Notes: generated by a model from the letters alone, not told the origin. A stretch of 64,000 nucleotides of DNA from Agrobacterium larrymoorei (GCF_005145045.1 NZ_CP039691.1:1252001-1316000); one strand, 5' to 3'; positions 43,352-52,806 are shown, counted from the stretch's first letter. Program-made: numbers and translations.

Positions 43352-44161
43352 ATGAATTTCCATTGGATCGCGACGATTTCCGTTGCTGTGTTTGCGGCAT
43401 GTTTGGCAGGTCAGTCTGAGGCCAAAGAACCGGATCCGGTTATCTCGGCAGCTTTTGTTCCGCAGATCGCGTCTTGCTGGACCACGCCAAGCGAGACACC
43501 AGTGGTGATGCCGATCTTGAGTGCCCAGCTTGAACGGGATGGGTCGCTCAAATCCGTAGCGGTGCTGAACCATTCGGAAGATCCTGCCTTCAAGGTGTAT
43601 GCAGAAGCGGCGCGGCGCGCCGTTCTGCGTTGCGCGCCCTTCAATTTGACGAAATTCGCCGACCGCTATGACGACTGGCGCGAATTGACGCTGAATTTCT
43701 CGTCCGACAACGCTTTCGATCCACCCAAGCGTCAAAACAAGGAAACTGGCGTTACGTCGTTGATGCCGAATTTCCAGAGCGGTGGCAGAACCGCGAACGG
43801 GTTCGCCCAACAGGCTGTCTCATGGGATGATCGCGAACTTATGGTGATGTTTCTATGCCTGCCTAAAGACAGAAAAAGCGGGTTTGCAATCGGTGTCGAT
43901 TTCGGCGTGGGCCGAGATCAGACACAGCCACAAAATGTAACGATGATGTACGGTCAAACGACCGATAAACGACATTATGAGCGTGTGGGCGAGTATCTTG
44001 GTTTTGAAGGTCCGGAAGCGGCGAAGCATCTGAAGGCGATGGCCGACGCGAAGGGATACCTCGAATTCGCCAGCGAGAATGGGCATTCGGCTTTTTTCAA
44101 GTTTGAAGACATGCATAATGAGTTCGGGCAATTCCTTGAAATGTGCGATCTGAAAAGCTGA
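43352..44161 (+). CDS. Exported protein with TonB/TolA C-terminal-like domain
   Basis: 269 residues with a signal peptide (about 1-24, ending GQSEAK). Residues about 45-120 (LSAQLERDGSLKSVAVLNHS, AARRAVLRCAPFNL, LTLNFS) resemble the C-terminal domain of TolA/TonB, here in a free exported protein rather than an energy-transducing one. The remaining 150 residues are unlike anything I know. GGGAGATG lies before ATG 43352, 13 bases after the DUF486 gene, so the two may be one unit. Confidence 0.72.
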   Translation: MNFHWIATISVAVFAACLAGQSEAKEPDPVISAAFVPQIASCWTTPSETPVVMPILSAQLERDGSLKSVAVLNHSEDPAFKVYAEAARRAVLRCAPFNLTKFADRYDDWRELTLNFSSDNAFDPPKRQNKETGVTSLMPNFQSGGRTANGFAQQAVSWDDRELMVMFLCLPKDRKSGFAIGVDFGVGRDQTQPQNVTMMYGQTTDKRHYERVGEYLGFEGPEAAKHLKAMADAKGYLEFASENGHSAFFKFEDMHNEFGQFLEMCDLKS

Positions 44162-44184
44162 GCGCTCTGTAAAATGGTTTGAAG

Positions 44185-44649
44185 ATGATAGTTCGTCCCG
44201 CAAATTCATACGACGCAGAAGGCATGACCGCCGTCCAGAACGAGATTTTCGCCGCGGGTTTGCGCAAGACGCCGACGGATATCGAGACCGTTCGGGCCAA
44301 CTATCTCACGTCGGACGACCGGATACAGTGCACGGTCGCCGTGAGTGAGGACGGTCGTGTTCTTGGCTTTCAATCCTTGAGACTCGCGACGGCGGCGGGC
44401 AATCCCTATGGCGTTGCTGAAGGCTGGGGCATTATCGGCACGCATGTCAGCCCAACCGCAACGCGGATGGGGGTCGGCAGGGCTCTTTTTGCGGCGACAT
44501 TGGAGGCTGCGAAGAAGGCTGGTTTGAAGGATATCGATGCCAGTATCGGAGCCGATAATGCGCTTGGCCTGGCGTATTACGAGGGGATTGGGTTTCGGAC
44601 GTATCGGACGACTGAGGATAGGATTTGTAAGGCTTATCGAGTGGGATGA
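44185..44649 (+). CDS. GNAT family N-acetyltransferase
   Basis: 154 residues with a GNAT fold: MIVRPANSYDAEGMTAV start, the acetyl-CoA loop GIIGTHVSPTATRMGVGRALF (Q/RxxGxG/A form is MGVGRAL), and the final NALGLAYYEGIGFRTYRT. These enzymes transfer acetyl from acetyl-CoA to an amine; phosphinothricin-type acetyltransferases look similar, but no specific acceptor can be named. ATG 44185 chosen; a TTG two codons earlier is possible. It ends at the terminator at 44721. Confidence 0.88.
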   Translation: MIVRPANSYDAEGMTAVQNEIFAAGLRKTPTDIETVRANYLTSDDRIQCTVAVSEDGRVLGFQSLRLATAAGNPYGVAEGWGIIGTHVSPTATRMGVGRALFAATLEAAKKAGLKDIDASIGADNALGLAYYEGIGFRTYRTTEDRICKAYRVG

Positions 44650-44720
44650 GGGGCAGCCCTCAAGAAGTGACACCACTCCTTACAATCTTCAACACTTAAC
44701 TGAAGATAAGATATTGAAAA

Positions 44721-44750
44721 CCTTATCTCTCCCACATGGGAGAGATAAGG
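44721..44750. terminator. Bidirectional 13-bp palindromic terminator
   Basis: CCTTATCTCTCCC (44721-44733) pairs perfectly with GGGAGAGATAAGG (44738-44750) around ACAT. It lies between convergent genes and shares CTCTCCCACA with the element at 17791-17967, so it may be a reduced copy of that repeat. Confidence 0.7.
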
Positions 44751-44790
44751 TGTACGCCGTGCGAGGAATTTCGCTCGCAACGACCGGCAG

Positions 44791-46247
44791 TTAAGCCGCA
44801 CGCCGCCGACCAACCCTCTGCACTACCAAATCCAACACCAGCATCACCACCAGACTTGCCCCCACCAGCGGGAAGATGATGCCGCCGATGGCGAGGATGG
44901 CGGCTAGGCCGTAGAGGGTGCGTTTGTTTTGGGGCATGGGGGGCACGCCGAGGGAGCCCTTGGGGCGGCGTTTCCACCACATTATGCCACCAGAGGTGGC
45001 GAGCAGGATGATGGCGAGGCAGGCGGCGGTGAGGATGATCTGGTTTGCGAGGCCGTATTCCTGGCCCATATGGACGTTGATGCCCATTCCAGACCGCGAC
45101 CGAGTGGACCGTAATCCGCATAGTGCATGTCGATCAACGGCTTGCCGGTATATTGGTCGAGATGTGTCACGCGCTGTTTGGAAAGATCGTGCGGATAGAC
45201 CGTGCCGCTGTAGACCCCCGTTGGTGTGGTTGGCAGAGCGACGCTATAGCCGGGTGCGAAGCCGAGTTCGTTGAAACTGGCAATCGCCCTGTCAATGCCA
45301 ATTGGCTGGGCTTCTGGAGTGTCGGGCATGGCTTCCATCGCCATGCCATCCATTGCCATTTCGCCGCCGGTTTGGGCTGCGCCATGCTGGCCATGGTCAT
45401 GACCAGCGGCGGCGGGAGGGGCGGACAGGGGAACCTGTGCCTGCTCCAGTGACCAAGAGGTTTTTGCAACGTCGTTGAGGCGCTGCCCGGACATCGGGAC
45501 ATCGACATAAACGCCAGCGGGATAACCGAAATTATTGCCATTGGCCCATTCATTCACTTTTTCGCCCCACACGCCCGACCACGGCATTCCGGTGACGGCG
45601 AGGAAGACGATGAAGACGCCGACAAATAGACCGGTGACGGCGTGCATATCTCGCCAGAAGACGCGCTTCTTCGGTGTGCCGCGCACGGTCACGACGCCGC
45701 CGGTCTGGCTGCGGGGCCACCAGAGATAGATGCCGGTGGCGACCAGAAGTATGGACCAGCCCGCTGCGATTTCTATGAGATAGCGGGTGTAGGTGCCGAA
45801 ATATTTGAGGCTGTGAAGGTAACGGATCGTCCACATGACGGTGCCGCGATCCGGCAGTGAGCCGAGGACCTGTCCGGTATAAGTATTTACGTAAACCGCG
45901 CGTTTGCCTTGCGAAGTGTTGACGGTGATTTCGGTCGAGGCGCGGGGATCTGTCGGCGTGGTGAATTTCACTGCCGTTCCGGGCACGGCGGCAATCGCGT
46001 TGGCGATCATCTCCGAAGGGCTGACGGCGGGGGCGTTCTGCATGACTTCGATGCGCTTGAGATCGGCATGGATGGCATTGTCCAGCTCGTCCTTGAAGAG
46101 ATAAAGCGCGCCGGTAATGGCAAGCGTGATCATGAAAGGAAGAACGAAAAGACCGGCGTAAAAGTGCCAGCGCCAGACGGCGCGATAAAGATTGAGCGAT
46201 GACTGCGCGCTCACGCGTTCACCCATTGAGGTGGTGCTGATGGACAT
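44791..46247 (-). pseudogene. PepSY-associated membrane protein, frameshifted
   Basis: The frame from ATG 46247 (GGAG six bases upstream) encodes a four-helix inner-membrane protein: AGLFVLPFMITLAITGALYL, PepSY domain, GWSILLVATGIYLWWPRS, LFVGVFIVFLAVTGMPWSGV. It has a periplasmic loop rich in His and Met (GHDHGQHG, EMAMDGMAMEAM). At 45083-45085 the frame is lost; the fourth helix (NQIILTAACLAIILLATSGG) continues in the next frame to 44791. One missing G in the run GGG restores GLEWGINVHMG. Relatives are linked to iron-siderophore reduction or copper handling. It is either a real lesion or a homopolymer error. Confidence 0.82.
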
Positions 46248-46386
46248 TATTGGCTCCGCAAAACGGCGCAGGCAGACGCAAGCTTTTCTATTGCGCGACA
46301 TGCCCGCTTGTTGTTTCAACGCATGTCGTGATCGCAAAACGCTTTGCGCGACACGCCCCTCATCAGCGAGAACGCTGACTATTCGA

Positions 46387-46791
46387 CTATGCGTGAGGAG
46401 CGTAAGGCGGCGCGCGGGGCTGCTGTTCGCGGTTGGGCGGAGCGAATGCCTTGGCCTCGCTCCAGTGCCACAGGGTGATTTCCACCTGCGGCACGATCTG
46501 GCCGGCAACTTCCGTCGGGCTGACGAGGAGGGCGGCGAAGGAGGCGGAGGCGAGACGACAGAGCGTGCCGCAACAGCTATTGGCAAGCTTTTCCGCAGGC
46601 GACTGCTTGGCGGAGCCGCCTTCCGGCATGTGGGCGGAGCAGATGATATCTTCTGCCGCCAGAGCCGTGGCGGCCATGCTGCCGCTGGCCACGCCGTTCG
46701 CCAGACCTTGCAGCAGGAACAGCAACAGGGCCAGCACTGCGACAGCGCCAGCCGAACTGCGATCCTGCATGATCCTGCGAATAAGTTTCAT
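46387..46791 (-). CDS. DUF2946-type membrane-anchored protein
   Basis: 134 residues. An N-terminal hydrophobic segment (AGAVAVLALLLFLLQGLANG) is followed by a periplasmic part with CSAHMPEGG, NSCCGTLCRLA and a Pro-rich tail (PPNREQQPRAPPYAPHA). DUF2946 proteins often lie next to copper or PepSY-type genes, and the His/Met/Cys residues fit metal contact (inference). The 139-base gap to the PepSY gene on the same strand suggests an operon. ATG 46791 is favoured over an upstream ATG at 46827. Confidence 0.75.
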   Translation of the reverse strand: MKLIRRIMQDRSSAGAVAVLALLLFLLQGLANGVASGSMAATALAAEDIICSAHMPEGGSAKQSPAEKLANSCCGTLCRLASASFAALLVSPTEVAGQIVPQVEITLWHWSEAKAFAPPNREQQPRAPPYAPHA

Positions 46792-46977
46792 GAGAGATTG
46801 AGTGGCACAGTTTCGCCGTAATGTCACTGCGGCAAGCTGGCATCCCCTGAAAACGTCGCGCGTTCCGCGAGCGTATTACAAATTGTCCATGTCGGAAAAA
46901 AACCGCTATTTTGCTCGTTTTCCGCCCGAATTCGCTGAGATTCTCGCTGCATCCGAATGTTGGCAGGAGTGGCGAAT

Positions 46978-48570
46978 ATGGCTCCTTTTTCTCCAACGAT
47001 GGCGGCGATCCGCTATGGTTACGGCTTGGCGCCGGACCAGATACTCAGTCGAAACACGGACGATCTGCTGGTGCAGCTCGTGGATGCTCCGTTGAAGGAG
47101 ACGTTCTTTCCGGTGGGCGGTGCATTCGATGCCCGGCAGCGGGCGGATGATCTCGCGCAAGGTCTGATCGCGATACGGCCTGCCAATAATGGTGGCGAGC
47201 GGGACCGGGAGGCACGGCAGGCCTTGCAGAAAAAGGCCGAGCAGAGCTTTCAGCGCGATAGCATGGCGCGGGTTATGCAGGCGACATTTTCGCCTTATGG
47301 ATTTCACGAAAGGCTGGCGGCTTTCTGGCTCGACCACTTCTCGGTCAATGCGCGGAAATCGCTGCCGATGCGGGTGATTACGCCGCTTTACGAGATCGAG
47401 GCGATCCGTCCGCATGTTGCCGGTTCGTTTCGCGATCTTTTACAGGCCGCGGTTCTGCATCCGGCCATGCTGATCTATCTGGATCAAAACCAATCCACAG
47501 GGCCGGAATCGGTCGCCGCGCAGAACCGCAAGCGCGGTCTCAATGAGAATCTGGGCCGTGAATTGCTGGAGCTTCACACCATGGGTGCGGGCAGCGGTTA
47601 CACGCAGACGGATGTGCGCTCCGCAGCGCTGGTGCTGACCGGCATGACGGTGGATGAGCGTTACGAAATGCTGTTCCGCCCGCGCATGGCGGAGCCGGGC
47701 GAGATGAAGGTGCTCGGCGTGAAATATGGTGGCGATCCGCGCTCTGCGGATGACTGTCTGGTGATGCTGGACGATCTGGCGAGCAGACCGGAAACCGCCC
47801 AGCATATCTGCCGCAAGCTGGTGACGCATTTCATTGCCGACGATCCGCCGCCGGATGTGGTGAAGGCGATGGTCGGTGAATGGAAGGCGAGCGATGGCAA
47901 TCTGGTGAAGGTCTATGCCGCGATGCTGGACCATCCACGCGCATGGCAGGAGCCCGGCGCCAAGATGAAGCTGCCATTCGATTATGTCGTCTCCGGTTTG
48001 CGCGCTTTCGGCCTGACCAAAAAGAATTGGCGGGACAGAATGTCTCCGGATGGTGATGATAGCTATACGCCATTCGATACACCCGTTGCCGCTGCCGCGC
48101 AGCAGGCTGCGAAGGGCGGTGACGATGAGATGGCCTCCGGCAAACCCGATGCCGGGCAGATGGTGATGGACAAGCCCGCACCAGCCCAACCGCAGCCCGA
48201 CATGAAGGATGGCATGGCACCCGATACGGCACAGATGCAGCAGCCGCCAAAGCCGAAGGCGAGCCTTGCCCGCACGCTGACGCTCGCCGCGCTGCGGCGC
48301 ATGGGCCAGCCGGTCTGGCAGCCGCCGAGCCCGGCGGGTTTCGAGGAGGGTGTCGCATGCTGGCTTTCCCCCAGCCAGATGAGCGAGCGTATTTTGTGGG
48401 CGCGCAAGGCATCCGGCTCGCTTGGCAAGGATATGGAGCCGAAGAAACTTCTGGAGGTGGCGCTGGCCGATGTGGCGCGGGATGACACGATCCGCGTTGT
48501 GGGACAGGCGCCGAACCGCGTGAGCGGGCTGACGCTTGCGCTTTCTTCCCCCGAATTCAACAGGAGATAG
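46978..48570 (+). CDS. DUF1800 family protein
   Basis: 530 residues. The start FSPTMAAIRYGYGLAPDQI and the block RVMQATFSPYGFHERLAAFWLDHFSVN are the DUF1800 hallmarks, as are LGRELLELHTMGAGSGYTQTDV and HICRKLVTHFIADDPP. The function of DUF1800 is unknown; the genes almost always precede a DUF1501 gene, as here. A Met/Pro-rich insert lies at about 370-425 (GQMVMDKPAPAQPQPDMKD). AGGAG lies eight bases before ATG 46978; an in-frame ATG at 46957 has none. It is divergent from the DUF2946/PepSY genes. Confidence 0.9.
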   Translation: MAPFSPTMAAIRYGYGLAPDQILSRNTDDLLVQLVDAPLKETFFPVGGAFDARQRADDLAQGLIAIRPANNGGERDREARQALQKKAEQSFQRDSMARVMQATFSPYGFHERLAAFWLDHFSVNARKSLPMRVITPLYEIEAIRPHVAGSFRDLLQAAVLHPAMLIYLDQNQSTGPESVAAQNRKRGLNENLGRELLELHTMGAGSGYTQTDVRSAALVLTGMTVDERYEMLFRPRMAEPGEMKVLGVKYGGDPRSADDCLVMLDDLASRPETAQHICRKLVTHFIADDPPPDVVKAMVGEWKASDGNLVKVYAAMLDHPRAWQEPGAKMKLPFDYVVSGLRAFGLTKKNWRDRMSPDGDDSYTPFDTPVAAAAQQAAKGGDDEMASGKPDAGQMVMDKPAPAQPQPDMKDGMAPDTAQMQQPPKPKASLARTLTLAALRRMGQPVWQPPSPAGFEEGVACWLSPSQMSERILWARKASGSLGKDMEPKKLLEVALADVARDDTIRVVGQAPNRVSGLTLALSSPEFNRR

Positions 48571-48573
48571 GAC

Positions 48574-49755
48574 ATGGCCTTCTCTCAGGATTTGTTGTTG
48601 AGCCGCCGCAGTTTCTTGATGACCGCTTGCTGTGCGGCGGCAGTGCCGGTGTTTTCGCCGGTGAGTTTCGCGGCCATGCCCGGCGACAATCGCTTCGTGA
48701 CGATCGTGCTGCGTGGTGCGATGGACGGGCTGGATCTGGTGCAACCCTATACCGACCCGGCCTTTGCCCAGTTTCGCCCGACGCTGGCGCTGACGCCCGA
48801 AACGGGATTGATCGATCTCGATGGGCGGTTCGGGTTGAACCCGGCGGCCCAGCCGCTGATGCCGATGTGGCAGGCGAAAGAACTGGCTTTCGTCCACGCG
48901 GTTTCGACGCCCTATCGTGATCAGCGCAGCCATTTCGATGGGCAGGACATGCTGGAAAGCGGTGCCGAGGCCGTGCATGGCGAGCGCACCGGCTGGCTTA
49001 ACCGCGCGCTTTCGGCCATTCCGCGTTCGGAAGATCGCAAGGCCATCGACATCAATACGTCGATGGAGTTGATCCTGTCCGGCCCGAACGAAGCGGATGT
49101 TTGGGCCTCCACATCCAATATGACGATGGGGGCGGATGAGGTCAGTTTCTTCAAACGGCTTTACGCCAATGATGCGGAATTCAGCCGCGTTCTGGCGGAA
49201 GCATTGCGCACCGATATGTCTGCCGAGCAGCTTTTTCAGGATGAAAAGCGCGGGCAGGGCATCCGCGATATCGCCAAGCTGGCGGGTGGAATGCTGCGAG
49301 AGGATTATCGCATCGCGAGCTTTTCCGTGGATGGCTGGGATACGCATGCCGGGCAGAAGGCGCAATTTGCGCGCACGGTGAAGGATCTGACCATCGCGCT
49401 CACCACGCTGAAGGACGCGCTCGGGCCGGATGTGTGGAAAAAGACCGTGGTTCTGGCCATGACCGAATTTGGACGAACCGCCCGTGAAAACGGAACCGGC
49501 GGCACCGACCACGGCACCGGCGGCGTCGCCATTCTGGCAGGCGGCGGCATCGATGGAGGCCGCGTGCTGGGCAACTGGCCGGGCCTCGGCGACGGCAAGC
49601 TGCTCGAGGATCGCGACCTGATGCCAACCGCCGACGTCCGCGAAGTGGCCGCGGCTATGCTCTATCGCCAGTTCGATGTGGGCAGCGAAGCACTGACCGG
49701 CAAGATTTTCCCGAGCCTGAGTTTCGACAGGTCTTCAGCGTTTTTGAAGGTCTAA
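48574..49755 (+). CDS. DUF1501 family exported protein
   Basis: 393 residues with a twin-arginine-type signal (SRRSFLMTACCAAAVPVF), so probably exported folded by Tat. DUF1501 proteins belong to the alkaline phosphatase/sulfatase-like superfamily. Recognisable blocks are FVTIVLRGAMDGLDLVQPY, HAVSTPYRDQRSHFDGQDM, DGWDTHAGQ and MTEFGRTARENGTGGTDHGTGG, with His/Asp residues suited to metal binding. AACAGGAGATAGGAC lies before ATG 48574, three bases after the DUF1800 stop, so the two form an operon. Activity unknown. Confidence 0.9.
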   Translation: MAFSQDLLLSRRSFLMTACCAAAVPVFSPVSFAAMPGDNRFVTIVLRGAMDGLDLVQPYTDPAFAQFRPTLALTPETGLIDLDGRFGLNPAAQPLMPMWQAKELAFVHAVSTPYRDQRSHFDGQDMLESGAEAVHGERTGWLNRALSAIPRSEDRKAIDINTSMELILSGPNEADVWASTSNMTMGADEVSFFKRLYANDAEFSRVLAEALRTDMSAEQLFQDEKRGQGIRDIAKLAGGMLREDYRIASFSVDGWDTHAGQKAQFARTVKDLTIALTTLKDALGPDVWKKTVVLAMTEFGRTARENGTGGTDHGTGGVAILAGGGIDGGRVLGNWPGLGDGKLLEDRDLMPTADVREVAAAMLYRQFDVGSEALTGKIFPSLSFDRSSAFLKV

Positions 49756-49781
49756 ATAGTTGCTGAGAGAGGCCTGCCGGA

Positions 49782-50159
49782 TCAGAACCAGCCGGTCCGT
49801 TCACCGAAAGGGGTATCCTCGGTGAAGTTTACGGTGCCGATGCGGTCGCTTTCGCCGGATAGGCTTTTGCTGGATCCGTCTTCGGATTCTGGTTTTGGCG
49901 GAGGTGTCTTTTGGCCGGTTGACTGAGTGGCTTTGGCTTCTGCGGCTTTTGCCTTGGCAAGCTCAGCCTTCAGGGCAGTGATCTCTTCCTGAATCGAGGT
50001 CTTCTCATCTTCCGTTTTTGCGCTTTCAAGCTCCGCCTGCTTGGCAGTGATCTTAGCTTCGATATCGGAAACCGACGTCGATGACGATGAGGATGTGGAA
50101 GACGATGATGAGGAGGACGTGGTGGTGAGGAGGCTGGAAACCGACGATACTGTCGTCAT
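49782..50159 (-). CDS. Ser-rich coiled-coil protein, unknown function
   Basis: 125 residues in three parts: a Ser/Thr tract (about 4-31), a coiled coil (DIEAKITAKQAELESAKTED and on, about 32-75), and a polar tail ending TPFGERTGWF. The pattern is reminiscent of FlxA-like small proteins, but I cannot assign it. No strong Shine-Dalgarno precedes ATG 50159. It converges on the DUF1501 gene with 26 bases between. Confidence 0.6.
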   Translation of the reverse strand: MTTVSSVSSLLTTTSSSSSSSTSSSSSTSVSDIEAKITAKQAELESAKTEDEKTSIQEEITALKAELAKAKAAEAKATQSTGQKTPPPKPESEDGSSKSLSGESDRIGTVNFTEDTPFGERTGWF

Positions 50160-50288
50160 GAGAGTAGCACTTTCTGAAAATGGATGGACCGCGTGCGGAT
50201 GAAATCTTCCGCACGCTATGAGCCCCCAGTAAAGAAAATGTTACCGGTGCGTGATCAGTATTAGCCGTCGCGCCGCAGGCGGCTTCAA

Positions 50289-50675
50289 TCAAGCCGATGG
50301 AATGGGTGTCGGCTTGCCGTCCTCATCCATGGCAACCATGATGAAGGTTCCGGCGGTGACCTTTTCCAGCTTGTCGTAGCGCGAACGCTGTGCCCAGGCT
50401 TCCACGCACAGCGTGATGGAAGTGCGACCCACGCGCATGATCTCCGTATATATGGAGAGCGTATCGCCGATCTTCACCGGAAGTTCGAAGGCCATTTCCT
50501 TGACGGCTGCCGTCACCACGCGACAGCGGGCACGTTCAGCGGCGCGGATGCCGCTTGCCAAGTCCATCTGTGACATGACCCAGCCACCGAAAATATCACC
50601 GGCGGGATTGGCATCCGCAGGCATGGCGAGGGTACGAAGCGTGAGTTCGCCGGTGGGCTTGATCATGTCAGGCAT
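50289..50675 (-). CDS. Acyl-CoA thioesterase (YciA-like hot-dog)
   Basis: 128 residues. LAMPADANPAGDIFGGWVMSQMD carries the catalytic Asp and the following helix of YciA/acyl-CoA thioesterases, and VVTAAVKEMAFELPVKIGD and SITLCVEAW follow in family order. YciA-type enzymes hydrolyse a range of acyl-CoAs, releasing CoA. The exact chain preference is unknown. A purine run lies near ATG 50675 but the start is set mainly by the family N terminus. Confidence 0.92.
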   Translation of the reverse strand: MPDMIKPTGELTLRTLAMPADANPAGDIFGGWVMSQMDLASGIRAAERARCRVVTAAVKEMAFELPVKIGDTLSIYTEIMRVGRTSITLCVEAWAQRSRYDKLEKVTAGTFIMVAMDEDGKPTPIPSA

Positions 50676-50708
50676 TGGGTCTCCAAGAAAAAAATGGTCT
50701 GAAATCGG

Positions 50709-51590
50709 TTATTTCTGTGCGAGGAATTGCCTTGTTGCGTAAAGCGCAATTGCTGCTGCGTTAGAAACGTTGAGCGACTTTATCTCACCCGGCATATCCA
50801 GCCGCGCCAGATGCGTGACCGTTTCGCGGGTCTTCTGCCGCAGGCCTTTACCTTCCGCACCCAGAACCAGTGCGATCTTTTCACCGCTGAAGGTCTGCTC
50901 GATGGGGGCGGGGCCTTCCGAGTCGAGGCCGATGGAGGTGAAACCGAGCTTGTGAAGTTCGCCCAGCGCATCCGCCAGATTGGTGATCTGGATATAGGGG
51001 ATCAGTTCCAGCGCGCCGGATGCTGATTTTGCCAATACGCCGGATTCCGTCGGGCTGTGGCGCATGGTGGTGATCAGCGCGCCCGCATTGAAGGCGACGG
51101 CGGACCGCATGATGGCGCCGACATTGTGCGGATCCGTTACCTGATCGAGAACCAGAATGAGCGGGCTATCCTTCAATGCGGAAAGCTTGCGAACGGGCAG
51201 GGGCCGAGTTTCCAGCATCACGCCCTGGTGGATCGCCTCGGGCCCGAAAACCTTGTCGATATCCTGCGGGGAAACCGTCTCTACCGGGAAGGGCTGTTCG
51301 GATGCTTCGCCGATATCAAGACGCGCAAAGGCGTTCTGCGTAACGGAAAGCTTGATGATCTCGCGTTCTTTATTGGCGAGCGCGGCGCGCACTGTGTGCA
51401 GTCCATATAGATAGACCTGATCGGGGCTCAGTTGCGGCGGCTTCCAGTCATCTCCCGCCTTGTTCCGGCGCTTCTGCTGCTGCGGCGTGGGGATTTCTCC
51501 CCGTTCGCGCTTGGCATCGCGCACGGTGCGGCGAAGGTTGGCGTAGTGCGTATCGCGGGCGGATTTATCTTTGGGGGCGTCTTTGCTCAT
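50709..51590 (-). CDS. rlmB: 23S rRNA 2'-O-ribose methyltransferase, TrmH/RlmB type
   Basis: 293 residues of the SPOUT class. A basic N-terminal tail (1-60, rich in Lys/Arg) precedes the RNA-binding substrate domain (VYLYGLHTVRAALANKEREI). The catalytic knot shows LILVLDQVTDPHNVGAIMRS (motif 1, with the conserved Asn and Arg), ALVLGAEGKGLRQ (motif 2) and IKSLNVSNAAAIALY (motif 3). RlmB methylates G2251 of 23S rRNA in E. coli; the exact target here is assumed by homology. Confidence 0.92.
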   Translation of the reverse strand: MSKDAPKDKSARDTHYANLRRTVRDAKRERGEIPTPQQQKRRNKAGDDWKPPQLSPDQVYLYGLHTVRAALANKEREIIKLSVTQNAFARLDIGEASEQPFPVETVSPQDIDKVFGPEAIHQGVMLETRPLPVRKLSALKDSPLILVLDQVTDPHNVGAIMRSAVAFNAGALITTMRHSPTESGVLAKSASGALELIPYIQITNLADALGELHKLGFTSIGLDSEGPAPIEQTFSGEKIALVLGAEGKGLRQKTRETVTHLARLDMPGEIKSLNVSNAAAIALYATRQFLAQK

Positions 51591-51693
51591 GTCGCCTTAT
51601 ATCTCCGCCGTGTGATCTGTACCAGTCCCCACAGCTATCCACAGGGCTTTGACACTGCTTGAATTTTTTCACAAAAATTCGTCACACATCGTG

Positions 51694-51722
51694 TTGACAG
51701 AACGATGAAGGGCCGTCATATA
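51694..51722 (+). promoter_or_regulatory. Promoter of the tRNA-Tyr/tRNA-Gly unit
   Basis: TTGACA (51694-51699) and CATATA (51717-51722) with a 17-base spacer, about 80 bases before tRNA-Tyr. Confidence 0.75.
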
Positions 51723-51801
51723 CGCGGCCACAGACGACGAACGGCGCAGCGCCGAACGGACATCTGGACTAAGCTTGGTCGCTTGATCCTCGCAGAATAC
51801 T

Positions 51802-51886
51802 GGAGGAATGCCCGAGTGGTTAAAGGGGACGGACTGTAAATCCGTTGGCTCAGCCTACGTTGGTTCAAATCCAACTTCCTCCACCA
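51802..51886 (+). tRNA. tRNA-Tyr (GTA)
   Basis: Class II tRNA with a long variable arm. Acceptor GGAGGAA pairs with TTCCTCC (51876-51882). The anticodon loop CTGTAAA gives GTA, the T-loop is TTCAAAT, and CCA is encoded. Confidence 0.96.
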
Positions 51887-51911
51887 TTCTGCACGGATCG
51901 AAATCACCGCC

Positions 51912-51985
51912 GCGGGTATAGCTCAATGGTAGAGCAGCAGCCTTCCAAGCTGAATACGCGGGTTCGATTCCCGCTACCCGCTCCA
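51912..51985 (+). tRNA. tRNA-Gly (TCC)
   Basis: Acceptor GCGGGTA pairs with TACCCGC, the anticodon loop CTTCCAA gives TCC, the T-loop is TTCGATT, and CCA is encoded. It follows tRNA-Tyr by 25 bases, in one transcript. Confidence 0.96.
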
Positions 51986-52303
51986 AAATCTCCCACAAAT
52001 CAAAAACATGTCTGCGTTCGAAATTTCGTATGCGCGCTGATCTTTGGCTTCCTGCCTGTTGATCCAATGCTTCGGGTTCTCCGTAATCCCATCAGCTTGC
52101 AGCTTTATACAACTCCAGTATTGATTACACGTATTGGTTGATTTATCGTCGTGCCGCATAACCGCAGGTAAATCGCTTGTTAAATGATGGAACACTTTTG
52201 GGCTTTATGGCTTTTTCAGGTTTTTAGTGTGTCAAGAAGATGTTGCAGGTATCAGAGTACGTATTCCTGATGCATAGTAGACATGGTTGATTCCGGAGTA
52301 ATG
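51986..52303. other. Intergenic region, nothing recognisable
   Basis: These 318 bases between tRNA-Gly and the PAS gene show no coding frame with start signals, no repeat shared with the rest of the window and no strong hairpin. The T-rich stretch around 52190-52220 may contain a promoter. Confidence 0.45.
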
Positions 52304-52726
52304 ATGACCGACAGTTCTCTTCGTCAACGCTATGTGGATATGCGAAGCGGCGGATTTTACGCCTGGGACGTGATTGCAAACGTCTTTTGGGCAGATGAAG
52401 TGTTCGCTGGAATTATGGGTTTTTCTCCCAGCGAGCTTAATGAGGGGCTGCCTGCAGAGCGCATGATGTCCATTATTCATGAGGACGATGCGCCTCATGT
52501 TGCGGAAGCGATCAACAACTCGATATTTGCTGGCGAGCCGTTCGAGATGGTGTATCGGGTCAAGAGAGGTGACCTCTATGTCACCGTTACCGAAATCGGC
52601 AAATGCTATCGCTACAAGGATGGCGTAGCGACGCTGTTCAGCGGCGTTGTCTTCGAGTCTGGACGCAGCGATGGTGCGGCAATAGCCTCCAACGCCAATT
52701 TGCCCGAAACGGGACGCTCCAGCTGA
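52304..52726 (+). CDS. Single PAS domain protein
   Basis: 140 residues made up of one PAS fold: GGFYAWDVIANVFWADEVFA, IMGFSPSELNEGLPAERMM, SIIHEDDAPHVAEAINNSI and FEMVYRVKRGDLYVTVTEIG, matching PAS_3-type sensors. There is no output domain, so it should act by binding another protein or may be a truncated sensor. GGAG lies five bases before ATG 52304; ATG 52301 or 52283 are alternatives. Confidence 0.82.
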   Translation: MTDSSLRQRYVDMRSGGFYAWDVIANVFWADEVFAGIMGFSPSELNEGLPAERMMSIIHEDDAPHVAEAINNSIFAGEPFEMVYRVKRGDLYVTVTEIGKCYRYKDGVATLFSGVVFESGRSDGAAIASNANLPETGRSS

Positions 52727-52806
52727 GGCTGACGGCACAGCGCCACAATTTGCCCCTACCGATACCTGCCCGGTGAAAAGCCGGAGGAGAATCAAGCAAG
52801 AGGCAG

